The translations under genes were made by a program, and so were the position numbers. From positions 24,823,615 through 24,887,614 of the forward strand of contig NC_091947.1 in NCBI RefSeq assembly GCF_041260155.1: a stretch of DNA of 64,000 bases, written 5' to 3'. This DNA is from Ptychodera flava (taxonomy: Eukaryota > Hemichordata > Enteropneusta > Ptychoderidae). Positions 24,011 to 38,000 of this stretch are shown one piece after another (the first letter of the stretch is position 1; each line of letters starts with the position of its first letter). The notes under the pieces were generated by a model. That model had not been told where the DNA came from. It made no database searches and saw nothing but the letters and a program-made list of their open reading frames with translations.

Positions 24011-27000
24011 GTACCTGTAAAAAAGTGTTTTATTGATATTTTCTATATTATTTTTTACTGTGAGACCTGTAAGTGGGTATTTTGCCTGTTGGTTCTGAAT
24101 ACATAAAATATAGAAAAATAAAAAATATTGCTGATTCTTGTAACATTTCTACATTTTTAAAGCAACATAAATATGCATTAGACAGAGTACAAATTTTAAA
24201 ACACCTTTTCACTACAAGTGTCACAGGTGGAGAATGCATTTATTATCTAAGTAAAATATTATGTAATAGTTATTAAATATGAATGTAATCAATAAAATCA
24301 GATTTGTATTTGAACGGGCTTGAGCTTTCTTTCCTTTCTGCAATACTTAAAAAATCTAAACGGATTCAACGGGCTTAAAGTTTCTTCTCTGCTCTACAGT
24401 TCATGGAGGAGTTCACGTGCAATGACTTGCCATGTATCGTAGAGCGGAATGGGCATGCGCATACTGTTGTATGGCTAGAACGACAGGGTATTCATTTGAA
24501 AAGCGGGAAATAAATGCCTTTCCGTCTTTGTGATGACACGGCCGGAAGGTCACAACTCTTTTGAGTACCATTAAATCACACAGTCCATACCGTGAAAGTG
24601 ACGATTGCCTTTGAGAACTCAGTTTCGTCGGAGGGGATTCCCGTTCTGATGTCGTCATGCTTAAAGCCCCCTTCAATTATCAGATTTATCTGATATAAAT
24701 ATTATTTACTTGATGAAATATTCAATGGAAAACAAAAGAATGACAAATTGTTAATAGACTGTTGAAATATTCGCTAATGCGAGAACCTAGGATTGAGAAG
24801 GACAGTAAATTGACGCCGACATAGAAATTTACGCTAGGATAGTGAGTAGTATAGTATTAGAATTGCGTTGCCAATACATGCCCACATACTGGAATGTAGG
24901 AACACCTTAGCTAAAACACGTCTCCCGAGTGTGGCATGACATGATACAGCAGTCGTGACGGTGGGGGAGAGGGGACCTCAGGTATAACTAAGCCTTGTAG
25001 TAATGGCTTCAGTGTAATGGCTATCATGTGAATAAGGCATGCAGTTTGCACACGAGTGGAGTGACAAGATAGTCAGTTTGAGAGTGGGAAATAACCAAAT
25101 GAGAATGATCTGTAAACAAGGTCGCATAATTTTATCTTACTATTATCAGCATTGCGCAATCTGCCGTCGAAGTGAGGTTTTTCTGTGAGTACTTGTTCCC
25201 GTTCGAGGGAATTGCCCATAATGACTTAACCCTGCGCCAGGAAAATAAAACATCCTGCTTAGCCACAGTCCCTCTGTCGAGGGATGACTTATGTTTAGGA
25301 TATCAACAAAAGAGTTAGCGTTAGCACAGACAATACATGCTAATCAAGCATGACTTCCGTGACAAGATTAGCAAATTACGCTTGAGTTTATTGTTTTATA
25401 ATTTGGAAACGACCGTCGCTGACTAATGAATTCCTCGAAATCTTTTCATCGTCCGTATCATTGTCGTTGACCCCTCTTGTTAATCATCTACGTCACCCAT
25501 AGCTCTCTAGGCAATCGATTTTTTACCTCTGGGTGACGCAATCACTGAGTGACTCATATTGACTTTGACAATGGAAACGATTTTGAATGGAAAGGATATT
25601 ATGGTCTCCTGTGGCAGGTGTTGCGAATGAACGCCCTGCGTTTATTCTTAATCTTGAGTAAGAGCGTTTACGTCACCAGATTACGATGTCGTGTCAGGGA
25701 AGATCACTTTCCCAATATTATGTTGCAACTTGTTCTTTATTATTGCTTAATAGCTGACAATAACCATAGACAGTCAAGAAACCAGATAGCAACACTGGAA
25801 TACTTTGCAATTAATGTACATGGTGGGTACTGTTTTGCGAACCTTAAATCACGTTAACGTTCTCTTAAATCATGGTCACTTTGCGAAATAAATCAAGTTT
25901 AATTGGAGACACCATCGCCATTCTCTTTTTTTACTCGGTTAATTTAATATGTGCATTTATTTTCGAAATGGTTATGATATGAGGGACGCCTGTGCAGTCA
26001 TATACATATCATCGGCATCGTTTGTCTTTTATTGTCTTTTATTAATAATAAATTAAATTTGAGCTCAGGGAATTCCTAGACTTGGTGATGGCCACTTTAA
26101 TGGTGATCGCTATTCTTACAAAATCCAATTAAACGTATCAGGGGTTTCTCCTGAAGGACGCAACCAGGTATATGTTATTGAGGTCACGAATCGAGGTCAA
26201 CGCGAGAGAGTAGTGTTTGAATGCTGTAATTTTGTTTGCAATCTGAAAGGCTTCATTCAAAAGATAAGCATACGTATTGGTATCACGTTTACGATGAATT
26301 ACATCCGACTGGAAGGTACAGAAACTAATGTATAGTGATACATCCGACGACAAACGCTTAGTTTATATCAGTGCATCATGGACTTTGTGATATCACAGCA
26401 ACACAGGCATTTGGCCGGTTTCCTCAAACCACACGCATCAAAACTATCTTGGCGTTGAACTGTGATTACCCATTTCCCATCATATTCACCATGTGACGGT
26501 GCACCCCGTCAGCTTTGTGATATCCAGTGCCTGTCTGTTACTGATAACTAGTACCGAGAACTCGAGGCACAATAACAGATATCCTGGTCCTGATTGAATA
26601 AGTTAAATCACAGAACCGGTTTCATATCATGAAACCCGGACTTTCGTTTCTTGCACAAACGTAAGCAATTTTAATAGCATACATTGAGGCTAAAATTCAG
26701 TCTGTGACCTATTTGTTTGAGTTTGCCGGTTTTGTTTAAAGAAGACGTTTCACCTTTACAAGACATACTGACCAGTTTCTTAAAATATCGCTGATGACAC
26801 CAGCTGCTTGGAATACATCATGACGTTAAATTGCCTCTTTTTATTAACATCATGAAAATCGAAAAGTATGATCTCCAGGCTGATTTGTATGGATAATTTA
26901 CTAATTTATCTGTCAAACTTTTGTAAAACTGAACTAGTCTTTGACGGGATGTAATGATTACTGAGGACAAAGACGCTTTTACCCGTCCAATGCAGTACAC

Positions 27001-29157
27001 GCAAAAAAGTACTACTCTACTGTCATTTTTTATATTTTTCTGTTGATGGCACGAAGCAATCTCCGGATATTCGCCAAAGTCATGACACAACGTTTAACTC
27101 ATTTCTAATTAAGACATTGATATTTATTATTTGATGTGCCGGATAGGGAATTGGATAATGCCTAATTATATAATAATGTCTATTGCGACCGAACAATATG
27201 TATTTTTGACTTCGTGTGGGAAGTATTGCATGCCAAAGTGGAAGGCAAAGGACAGGGCGCCATATTTTCAAAGTCTGGTTATGGCCCGACCTCTGATATC
27301 ACACACTGACAATATGACGACGCTGTTCCATTTACCATAAAATCGTAACATGGATGAGTGATAAAAGTGTTAAAGATTGCTACCATGCAGGTCAACAGAT
27401 TGAAGTAGTCTTTTTAAACAGCAGTAACCACAATTACTGTTGTGTGCTTATTAATCTAGCGTCCAAAGAGGGGCACTCTTTGAAAGAGCGAATGGGTCCT
27501 CACCCAGAGACTGAGATGGAACCTACGGTAAAATGACTGAATAATCTTTCATGAGTAGAGGTTGCATAGATATATAGAGGTTTCTGTAAAGATTTATTTC
27601 CAAAGAATAATTATTGAGCCACGAATATTTAGTAATAAGTACATGACAAGTTCAACATACCGTAATTCGGCATTATATTGAGTTTACCTATTTTGTAATG
27701 AAAGCATGATTTCACTTTTACAGACATACTGAAAATACAGCATATAATGCTTTCGCCTGTGTTATTTTGTCAATTGTATCGGCGAAGCATGCACATGAAC
27801 ATTTTCCGTGAGAACTTGGAGAGTATATAAAAGTAGATTATTCAATATTCAATATACCCGACAGCCTGCAAACAAATATCAGAATATGTCATGTGGATAA
27901 GAATCTACGTGAAAAAAAAAACTGAACTTGTTCAACTAGCTTAGTTTTATCTGTGAAAGATTTTGTGATATACGGATATGCGATTTCCATGTGGTCAATA
28001 CACGAATGAAACTCCAGGAGCAAACATCACTTCCTCAGTTGAAGCGCCGCCAGCGGCCCGGGTACAAAATGAAAGTCTTTCTTGTGATGTTAACAAATAA
28101 TTATATATCGGCGTGTTTCCGACCATATTTAATATTCGATGTAGTTACCTTGCAACGTGTTTTTACACTGATTATGAAAGTGTAGGATAAAATAAAGCCC
28201 GAAGATGAGAGCTCTGAACATACATTTCAACCCTCTGATAAAATGTCGAGGCTGATAGCCGAGATAAACATTTTCAGCAGTGTCGGGCGTCATTTTTAAG
28301 AAGTCAAGCATGAGGATTGCATCCAGCTTAAAATGCTATTGCCAAAGTTTCTCTGTAGTGTCGGTTTTCTTTAACTCCATCGCCTCGTTTGTTGGAATTT
28401 CTTATAATTTTCTGCCCAATTTATCTCTCAGTATAAGGGTCATTTTGAATCTAAACTCACCGTATGGTGGCGTTCTAAAGTCAAATGAATCTGTGCCGCT
28501 TCTGTCATGTCAACGATGTAGATAAGGAAAAGGTGAGGTCGAGAAGTCTTTGGGGACAACGTGATGATGGTTTAGAAAGGAGTAACTGTTTTACCCAGCA
28601 AAAGACTGGTAATTTTTTATGCTCGATTCAAGTTTATTGCATCAGGCGTTTCTCTGAACAGGCGACCTTTTGCAACGCCTCCCCAATCTCAGTCGTTTAA
28701 ATTTGACGTATAGTAATCAACTTGACTCATAGTAACGATTGCCAGCGGATGTAACTCTCTCTGATTCACTTAATCCTCTTACTTTACACTCCCAATCTAC
28801 AAGTAACTGTATGTCTTGCGCTGAGTGATGTATAGTAGATGCAAAATTTATTAGAAATGACCGGAGGTTGACGTTCTATAACTTCAAGTTGAAAGTTCAT
28901 CCCATCCTGTTTTGACGATATTTCCTTCCTTAGATATTTTCCGACGGTATTTTATTTTATTAAAGCTGTATGCTATGTCATTCATTATTACATGAAGATT
29001 CGTCTATTTAAGTTGTACACTTTCTAGAGTAGAGCTTAGAGTCAGGAGGAGATTTAGAGGTTGAGTCGTCACCAAGCAGCCACCTTGAGGCAAAGGACTT
29101 AGGTTGTCATAATTTCTACTTACCCAAGCCCTTCTGTTGTGCAAACCTGTCCTCTAT

Positions 29158-29450
29158 AATGACTAAAAGTTTCAACTTAACCTTTCAATAACAATGTGGG
29201 AGATAACTTATTTGATAAAATCCTCCCATAGACAATAAATTTGGTTTAGGTCAGTGTCAAACATTCGTGTTGCCGTATGTACATTTTTATTTTTTTGAGG
29301 ACTTTGACAGAATACAAACAATTTAGAATAGTGCAGAGTGTCATCAATAACGACTGGAAACTTCAGATCAAATAACCTTTGAATAACAATTTGGGAGATG
29401 ATAACCTATGTGTTATTCGTACTTTCCCCCATAGCCTACAATGTATAGTG
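29158..29450 (+). repeat. Imperfect direct repeat of ~100 bp
   Basis: 29158-29270 and 29350-29450 share 'tcaataacaatgtgggagat' and 'gaataacaatttgggagatg' respectively, with similar 'cccatag' flanks. They are non-coding and of unknown origin. Confidence 0.6.
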
Positions 29451-31883
29451 AATCAACATTTTCAGTGAAATTCCAAAATCAAATTTTTTGCACACACATG
29501 CACTTTAACCACCTTAGTCTAATCAAGTACATTAATATCAATTATCAAACGTCCATAAATAACAGAGTCTGTTCTTGAGGTTCTGTCTCAGTTGTCGCCA
29601 ATATTCCGGCTCTTCTATCCAAGGCACGGTTGTTCAGAGCGTTGCCCAAATAATGACAGGTGGATTTTATGGATTCTTCGCCGAGGTTTGGTAGAAGTTC
29701 TTTCATTTCTTTCAGGCGTATATAAGGCCTCTTTGAGAAAGATCGGAGGATTGTCCACGATATTCAAATATCTCTGTTTGATTTTCTCCTCTAGAGCAGA
29801 TGTTGAAGTTGGAGTTTAGGTTTTTCCCTTTCCCTTGTGGTATGATGTTCAAATTCATAAAACAATAGCGTTCCGTGCACAGAGAGAGAACCAGCAAGCC
29901 AAGAGACATTCGGAAGAACACGTGAGATGGCAATTTCAACACAAGTATTTTACCTCCAAATCCAAGGACTGCAACTTTACACGATGACTTGTGTACATGC
30001 GACTCGTCAAATATTCCTTCAACATGTAGAAAATTGGAAACTTTTCCGGAGCCGAAATGGTACGACAGTGCCTCTGTTGAAGTGCGCCCTCTATTAACTG
30101 CAATCTCCTTTTTTACATCTCATCATGTTTAAGTATTCAGTTTTCCGCCGATCAACACATCTATCTATTTGTTGTGTACACTTATATTGCTGTCAGTTAC
30201 ATTTCATGTACACATCGAAATATCAATATGCCATAAGACTGCTGCATATTGCCATAGGAAAGTAATTAAACTGTACCATTTCGTTCAAGGAGATGCACTG
30301 TTTTTGTGTACCATAGTCAACGTTAACATTTTTTTGTAAACAGTGAAACACCTATAATCCCGGTCTTGTTTATTGATAACCGTCAAGACAGCTTGTCTTG
30401 TGTGTGTTGCTTCCCGGTCTGATATTGTGTACAGGTACGTTTTACTGTCGTGAGCGTCATATGACCAAGATTCAGAAACTGTATTTGATACATTGATAGA
30501 AAAATTGAAAAAAAACCCAACATTATCAACAGTTGCAGCTTCTGCCTTGTTACAAGGCCTACTTGTTTTTTTTATTATAAAAGTGCAATGGCATTTATAC
30601 ACTTTTAGATTGTTTCGAAATATAAATCATGAAATGCGACGAAATACCTTTAGATTTAATTATTACTAATATCAGAACCATTGAATGACATAAAATGTTA
30701 TCAATTTTCCATTGAATTATCTACCTAACTATGAAATCTGAAAATGTAAAAAATCATAAGGAACCAAAATATTTTAAGGTTCGCCTCCCCCTTTATATAT
30801 GCAGAGCAAAACTTTCAAGTCTCCCTCTTCTACCCCAGAATTTCAAATCCCCTTGATTTCCTCCAGCCCCCCTCACCAGTATTTGAGAATGCAGCCCAAC
30901 ACGACCATTCCTAGCCATGCAGACAAGAGTGGAAGTGTACAGCCTTGCCTTGAGTGACTGGTCTTCCGCAGCCTACTCAATATCAAAGTGTACGGAATAT
31001 TGTATTGCGTTTAAAGGGCAGCATCGGCCCATGCAAGTGAAGAACCATTTACATATGTATACAAAGTTCTCCTGGATTCTGAATCGTACAGAGTCACAAA
31101 TTGAATCAGAAAACCCCCTTCTATTGCAAAGATTTACATGTGTTGAGTCCCTCGATGTCATCGCTTTGTGATCAAATGTGTACAGGTTTGTGCTAGTGGT
31201 ATTTCTAATACAAATGTATTTGATGAACCAAAAAGACTTCAATTTGTGACACTGCGGATCGATACAAATCTTAGGAGGTAAATATTCATCATTCAAATTT
31301 GCACAGAGTGGACATATCAGTAGATAATTCAGTAGATTCCGCCTTTCCGCCATTCTTTAAAAACAGCATTGATAAAATGAAGATTAGCAGAATTTGTCTT
31401 CGACATCCGTTGACTTGCAAGTACTATATCGTCTAGGAGTGGGGCCAATGCCCTGATGTCGCTCTCCGTCAATTTCCAAGAAATGACAAGAATATCTTTA
31501 ATCGTGCAAATGCCATCTGTAAAGCCTCAAGGCTTTTTAAGAAGACCGTTTACAAGGCTTATTTGTAAGGTCGGTCACTCTGAAAAGAACCGTTTGATCA
31601 AGTACCGGTTTGTAGAATGCCAAGCTTCCGCTCTGATGTTCCGTGTCCGTCTAATGTTACGCTTTTCTCTGAAGACGACACCGGTAAAATATCTGGCATT
31701 TCTGTTTGGATGATGTCATCTAATCATTTATCTCTCCACATCCTAGGATGTGAAGCTCTGTGTCAACTTCACGATCATTTTGTGTAGTGACTGTGGCTTG
31801 GCCTTGGTATGGTGCCGTGAGGGCTAGATCAAGTTCAAATGAATAGAGCAGACCCATGGTTAGTGGTAACCTTTATGACAAAG

Positions 31884-32799
31884 CAGGGCTCCCCCTAAGT
31901 CACCAAAATGATTAGCCAACTGATTAGCCAAATCAAAAATCTTGTAGCCACTTTGAGCAACTTTTAGCCAGTTTATGATCTCGATTAAGCGTGGCAATTA
32001 CAGCTTTCTTGGCATTCAGGAGTTCCTAATTTTACAAATCAAGATGTTTTGTATGATATTCCTGATAGTTTTTACATTAAAGAAATATTTGTTCAATTTG
32101 TATTGAATAATCTGCAATTACTGTTGACAATATCCCTTTGCAATGACTCTTAATAAATTTAATTTAAAACTGACAGTCAAGCTGAATGCAATTTAAATTG
32201 GAAGACACCAAAATTACCTTTTACCTATTGGACCACCCTAGGTGGCTCTTTTGAATCATAATTGTACACTTAAAGGGTCTTCATGCATGACATCACATGA
32301 TGAGATGACCTAGACTTGACCTTTCAGAAAACCACAGTTTTTCTCCTCTTCCTTTGTATTATTGCTCCGTTTGTGAAATTTCCCTTTTAAAATACGGTTT
32401 TTACTATCAAACTGAGTATTTGCAGGCCAAATTTTGATTCTAGCAAAGTAGGTAAAACTTCCAGATAGACTGAAGGAGGAACGGGGCTCACGGTACGGAG
32501 GCAAAACAAAGCCTCTGTGTACCGCAGACGGAACAGCAACAATGTCTGCTCCACGTACCAGGGAATTTGTAACTTTGTAGAAAGGAGAGTAAACTGTTTC
32601 AATACATTGCAACTTTGTAGGAAGGAGAGTAAACTGTTTCAAAATCTTACAACTTTTTTATAGCGGTAGTTTTTTGTTGAGGTGGCACCTGGGCAGGAAA
32701 AATTCATTAGCCACTATGTTCGCCAAACTGGAATTTTTGTAGCCATTTTTAACTTTCTTTCGCATTTGGCTAATTGGCGATCGGGTAGCGGGAGCCCTG
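31884..32799. mobile_element. hAT-like non-autonomous element
   Basis: The ends are inverted: CAGGGCTCCCCCTA at the left, and AGCGGGAGCCCTG at the right reading CAGGGCTCCCGCT on the other strand. Repeated 'ttagcca' blocks lie just inside both ends. CAGGG termini are typical of hAT transposons. I saw no matching 8-bp target duplication and no transposase frame. An internal direct repeat, 'aactttgtaggaaggagagt' with one mismatch between copies, occurs at about 32569 and 32611. Confidence 0.65.
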
Positions 32800-33392
32800 C
32801 AAAGCCTGCAAAGGAAACAATATGACGATTTCACTAGTGTTACTTTCCAAGTGATGTGCTTCCGCTGAGCCGAGAAAATGAGGACATTAAATTCTGGTTT
32901 CGCGCATGCGCCGTTAGACTGGGAAAATCTCCATGACATCATGCCAACTCGCGTGACGTCACCTGCATCTCTGAAACGAGGGTAAACCAAATCCAAGGGG
33001 GTAAACTCGTTCAAATGCCAAGGGCAGATTCGGTACGTCTGTCATAAATATCAGCTGAACACTGCATCATCGTCATAACGAACGAGGAGTTCGAGAAGAA
33101 GGTAAGTAGCTCATATCACTTCTACATATTAGATTTCTTTCAAGTTGCGCATGTGAAAGCCCTGGTGAGTAGTATTGCGGCTAGGAATGCTACATCTGTT
33201 AGCTCCTGGGCTTCAAATCGTTACCGATAGATCGCAAGCCGCTCTATCGCGACCGAAAGCGTGTAACACAGAGGAGCGGTTTCAAAGCTTCAATTGCCTA
33301 GAACCTCACCGCACCGTCGTTTTATTTGTACGGCATTCTCAGTATCCTACGTACAGATTCTAGGCCAGAATATCAGCTAGCAGGGAGGGATG

Positions 33393-33718
33393 TAGACTTG
33401 GTTCAAGTCTGTGACTTGTGAATGTTTGAGTGGGGTGAACGCGATGTTTTATGTTCTCTTTTCATGTGAAACGTGTGAGTAGGGTGAGCGCGATGAGTGG
33501 GGTGAACGCTATGCAGGGGAGTTTCCCCCTGAATCCGACAGAATCTAACTCACTACTGCGCAGACTCAAAGGTAACACGTTCGAATTAATCGCAAGAAAA
33601 AACCTGACCTGAGGCCTGGGCTGCTAAATTCCAAATAGGTGTGTATGAAATAGGAGAGACACAAGAGAAACTATTACAAAAGGTTGTTTTGGAAATTCAC
33701 CGACTTGAACCAAGTCTA
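33393..33718 (+). mobile_element. MITE, 17-bp TIR family, copy 2 (best preserved)
   Basis: Perfect TIRs: tagacttggttcaagtc at 33393-33409 and its reverse complement at 33702-33718. The outermost TA may be a TA target duplication, as for Tc1/mariner-type MITEs. Total length is 326 bp, with no coding frame. Confidence 0.85.
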
Positions 33719-34454
33719 GGAGGGACTTTTCTTCCGTCACTAACCCAAATCAAAGAGGATTATACTAGCTCCTCTGTTTAGCGCCTACCCTATAGTGTTA
33801 ATCCTATGTACTGTATGACCTATAACAGCCTACGTCGAATTCTATCCTTTCTTCTTATTCAAGAGGTAAAAGGCTGGAGTAAACAACTCGATAAATTCTA
33901 TTCCAAGAGCGATTAATGGCAGCCGTGCGACGTCAAGAGAGTTATATGCTACACTGGCCATGGGAATTTTTCTGTACACATGTCTGACATCGTTCACCAG
34001 TACTCTTCAGCGTACTGTTGTTGGTTTTTTGACGTTTCGGCACTGAACCGTTGCGGCCCAAGTCGATTCGGCTCCCTTGACCAAAGACTTTTCGGCACTA
34101 CTCTATTTCCCGATGATCGTCCCAATTAGTCCATCGTTACTTTACATTACTTTGCCAAGAAACCAACACACGTCCCTACGACGATTTAACAAATTTTCTT
34201 CATTCACAAGGCGGATAGCCATCGTGTGTCACATGACTTTTTGAAGATGATCATCAGTTATCACGGCAGTAGATACGGAGCTGCATACGATTTTGACCGC
34301 CGCGGTTGAAAGAGTTTAATAAAACACTATACAGGTTCGACAAGAATATGAAGTGTGTTGAATAATTGAATGAAACAACACACTGAAACATCGGAAACGG
34401 CAGTTTTGAAATGTCTTGAGTCCTTGTAGCGAAATGACTTTAAGCCGGAAAATA

Positions 34455-34742
34455 CGCCCCGGGTGAACGTGATGATTTGTGTTCCGTTTTCATATGAAGA
34501 GTGTGAGTGGTTTTAAACTCAATGAGTGGGGTGTGTGCGATACAGGAGAGTTTCACCCGGAATCACATCCGGCAGAAACTAACTCACTACTGCGCAGACT
34601 CCAATATACCGTGTTCGATCGGTCGGAAAGTCTGGCTTGGCCTGTCAAATTTTATATAGGTTTGTATGAAATGGAAGAGAAACAAAAAAACTGTTGTAAA
34701 TGATTTTATTTGTTAAAAATTCATCAACTTGAACCAAGTCTA
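34455..34742 (+). mobile_element. MITE, 17-bp TIR family, copy 3
   Basis: Shares the internal blocks and the right TIR ('aacttgaaccaagtcta', one mismatch, ending at 34742) with copy 2. Its left end is decayed. It lies 150 bp upstream of the gene C TATA box, so it may have carried or replaced promoter sequence. Confidence 0.75.
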
Positions 34743-34892
34743 GGGGCCTCCCTGCTGTTGTTGCCGCTCTCCTATCTATTAAACATGCTCATCTTCTGTA
34801 TCTTTCCGTTTTCCAGGCTGATAGTGTTCGAAAACAAATATTATTGTATGTTGAGCCGTGTACCAAGCTCCTCACGTAATCACAGACCTTGT

Positions 34893-34900
34893 TATATAAA
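34893..34900 (+). promoter_or_regulatory. TATA box of gene C
   Basis: TATATAAA starts 182 bp before the gene C ATG. A start about 30 bp downstream gives a 5' UTR near 150 nt with no upstream ATG. The first ATG is the one used here, which argues against a leader exon. Confidence 0.6.
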
Positions 34901-35074
34901 GCAAACTGCGACTCAGACACAAACTTCGGACATATCAAAATCTACTGCACTCCAAGGAGGCCACTGACCAATCGGACCAATCGTGAGTGACAACAGCCGC
35001 GCACAGAGAGGCCGTCGCCAGGCAAGCACCAAAGTCGAACTGGCCACCGTGAGGCGAACAGTCCGCTCACAGTC

Positions 35075-38000
35075 ATGCAGTCTTCTGGGAGCCTTTCCCG
35101 AAAGTATCAGCTTTTGAGAGATGAGTGCCAAACACTGAATAGCGAGCTAGAAAGATTCCTGGATGCGAATTTTGTAAGTATCGTTAAAACGATTTCCACA
35201 TCTGAGATCGACCACCGATACACGCCATTCATCGGCATTACTCTTGTTGAAGCTAGTATAAGCCGTTGCGCAATGCAGTCTGGTGTAATCGATCGGCTAG
35301 TGAATCGTGTTGGTATGTCGCATTTATAATGCCACCGCGCCGGAAAGCCTAGACACGCTTTCTGTTTTTAACAAAAGTATTGAGTTCATAAAAAACTGAG
35401 CCAAGTGTTGTGCTTATAAGTGTTATTTCGCCCTTGTGTAGACGAAGTAGTGGAATTCTGCAGGTTTCACACACACACACTTAAGCTGAATTTTTCGAAT
35501 GTCTTTGGCGGTGCGTCCGTAATATTTTACGACTATATGTCATTTGGAATGCCATTCCCTGTAATTTAGCCTTTAACGTGTGGACGAAAATCATAAAAGG
35601 CAAGTCTCAAATTTGTACCTATAAAGTCTCAAATTTATTCACCTCCACTGCGAGTTGACTGAGTGAAGTAGTTGTATTCCTTGCGAATCGCTGAACAATC
35701 CTGAAGGAGTTTCCGAAATATTTGTAGTCCTAGGCCTAATATAAGCCACATTCTTAGAGCTTGGCGGCAAAAATGAGTTTAAACGTCGTTTGATTTCTTA
35801 AGAAGAAATGACACTTGTTAATGGCAACTGACACTAAGGCAAGGGCATTCATTATGTAATAGATTAATTCGTATTTGCATGAGTATAATAATGGTCTTGA
35901 CCCGTTGCTTCAGTGACATACATTTGGTTGTATAATTCTGAAACTTAAACTGTGTACTTGAATAATCCAGTACACTTTCAGATATAGTCGTTATGCTTGT
36001 GTTCTTATGAGAGAGGGAAAACCGTCAAACACTGCGTCGATTCCGTCAGATTTGAAAACTGGCCTACTATTTCACATCAAGAAAAGTGAAAGTTGTTCTA
36101 TGGGTTTCACAAACAAGACGTCAACTGCAATGGCAACTACGCACTCCAGATATTCCATTAGCGATGCCCCTTCTAACTGATTGAAATTCAGCAGTTTCTT
36201 ATCAAGTTGATTGTTAGCACGCACCACCATCATGGCCATTTTGATAGCGAGTCCTGTCGTCCTTAACTTCAGCGTATATTACGTAAAGATGGATTTGCCA
36301 TTATTATTGCGAACGACATTCATTCGGTTAGCGACTCTCATGATGATCCGCAAGCGAGGATCGCATGATGTCTTTCAATTGTTTTTTTTTCTGAACCTGA
36401 GAACCATTTTCCATGATAATGGATATATCAGGCACATAACAGTTGCAACATGTCGCGATATCCCTGCATAGTATTGGGCGATCGTGTTGCACACACCAGA
36501 CAAAAAAAATCACTTGGCGCAGTCTCTAATACATGTGTATTACTACAGCCAGTCTTCTTGCCGTCAATTTCGTCTCCTATCAACTATAGTCACGACTGCA
36601 ATCATCGACGGGCCGTTCACAATTACGATGAATAATTTCTTGCATGCATACAGTGTAATGAGATATACTAATAATAACTCATGCTGGAACTTCATCATGG
36701 CTGTCATATTTAAATTTATCAGATATCTTGAACTCGTGACGTGCTTCATTATCTTGAAATGTTGAGATCCATTTAAATTTAGTCATCACTTAAACTCACG
36801 TTTCATACATTGCGAAATATATGGCGGTCATATCACCTTCCGAGTCCCACTTAGGAATATTAGATATAAAATATCTAATTTGATTCGTTCATGCGTATAA
36901 TCTGTTGTTGCCCTGGGAGTGGAATAGATAAATCGCTTTGAGCTTCCTGATTTAAAGCAAAGAAAAGGATCAGCATTGTATGCAAGGGAACAACAATTTT
37001 ACATTTGCGAAATGCACCAGTGCAATCCACTTGACTGTTACCCGGTGGCCGGAGCGCTGACGATCAACCATGGAGCTAGAAACGGAGCTCCATGGATCAA
37101 CCAGCAAACGAAACATAAAGAGCCCTACTTTCCCTTTCAACTTTGAACCAAGTCGGCTACCTTGGCGACCAAGGGGTTTTATCGGAGATATTCCTCAACC
37201 GGCACAGTTTCAAAGCTTCATTAAATTAAAGTCTACTTGAAGTGGGGACTAATATCGAGATTTAATAAGGCGCAGCCATGAATTGTGCATGCCTTAGTGA
37301 TTCGCTTGACGCTGTATAAGCATACGAATTGGCCCAGATATCACGTTCTGAGTTCAGGACTTCACAAAAATTTTGCAAACAAACCTGAGACACCCGAGTC
37401 GAGCCTAGGGGCACCGAGACCCTTTACGCCGATGATTGGAAAATGGCTCTTTGCGTGCGCCCTCATAGTCTGACACTCTTGCTGGAAATGAAAGGAGTTT
37501 AACTTGCACCAACATTGTATCAATATGCAATACGTATCAATCCTTTGAAAGTCGAAGTGATTGTTCAAATCGTCCTTATCAAAAGTTACGACTTCCTTCC
37601 TATCGATATTTTTATCAACCCTGAAAGACTGCGGTCAAACTCTCAGGATGGAACAAGACTCTGACATAACTATCTAGATTTTTGTTGTGGTGGTGAACGC
37701 ATACGCCACTGGGCAACGCAAAGCCAAAATGTTGATCGACAGAAACTGTATTACTTTATTCTTCTTTCGCAAGAATATTAATGTAACTGTACCTCCAAGA
37801 GCTTACAGGAAAAATCTCCAAATTTAGTAAGGCGCTTTAAATAAAATTCTTTGTTTACCGTCCGCCTGCTGGTAGGTTTTCAGAGAAAATTAAGAAAACA
37901 AACACAATGTTAACACAATTGCAAATAAAAATATTTTCCCAAAAGAAACCAACTAAAAACTGAGCTTATGTTAAGACACTTGTATTTTTTGTCTGCGTTT

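Larger units (their letters stand above)
22971..34892. other. Gene-free stretch between genes B and C
   Basis: Contains the LINE fragment at 23.4 kb, a ~100-bp direct repeat (29158-29270 and 29350-29450), the hAT-like element at 31.88 kb and two MITE copies. Exon-like pieces near 27460-27527, 28016-28069 and 28485-28700 resemble the cytokine exons weakly but are out of phase. A donor-like gtaagt follows 'gagttcgagaagaag' at 33101 and could end a non-coding exon. Otherwise I see no gene. Confidence 0.45.

Noticed and set aside
30973..31353. 126-codon minus-strand frame with several cysteines
   Set aside because: Cysteine spacing fits no zinc-finger or knot family I know, and there is no supporting context.
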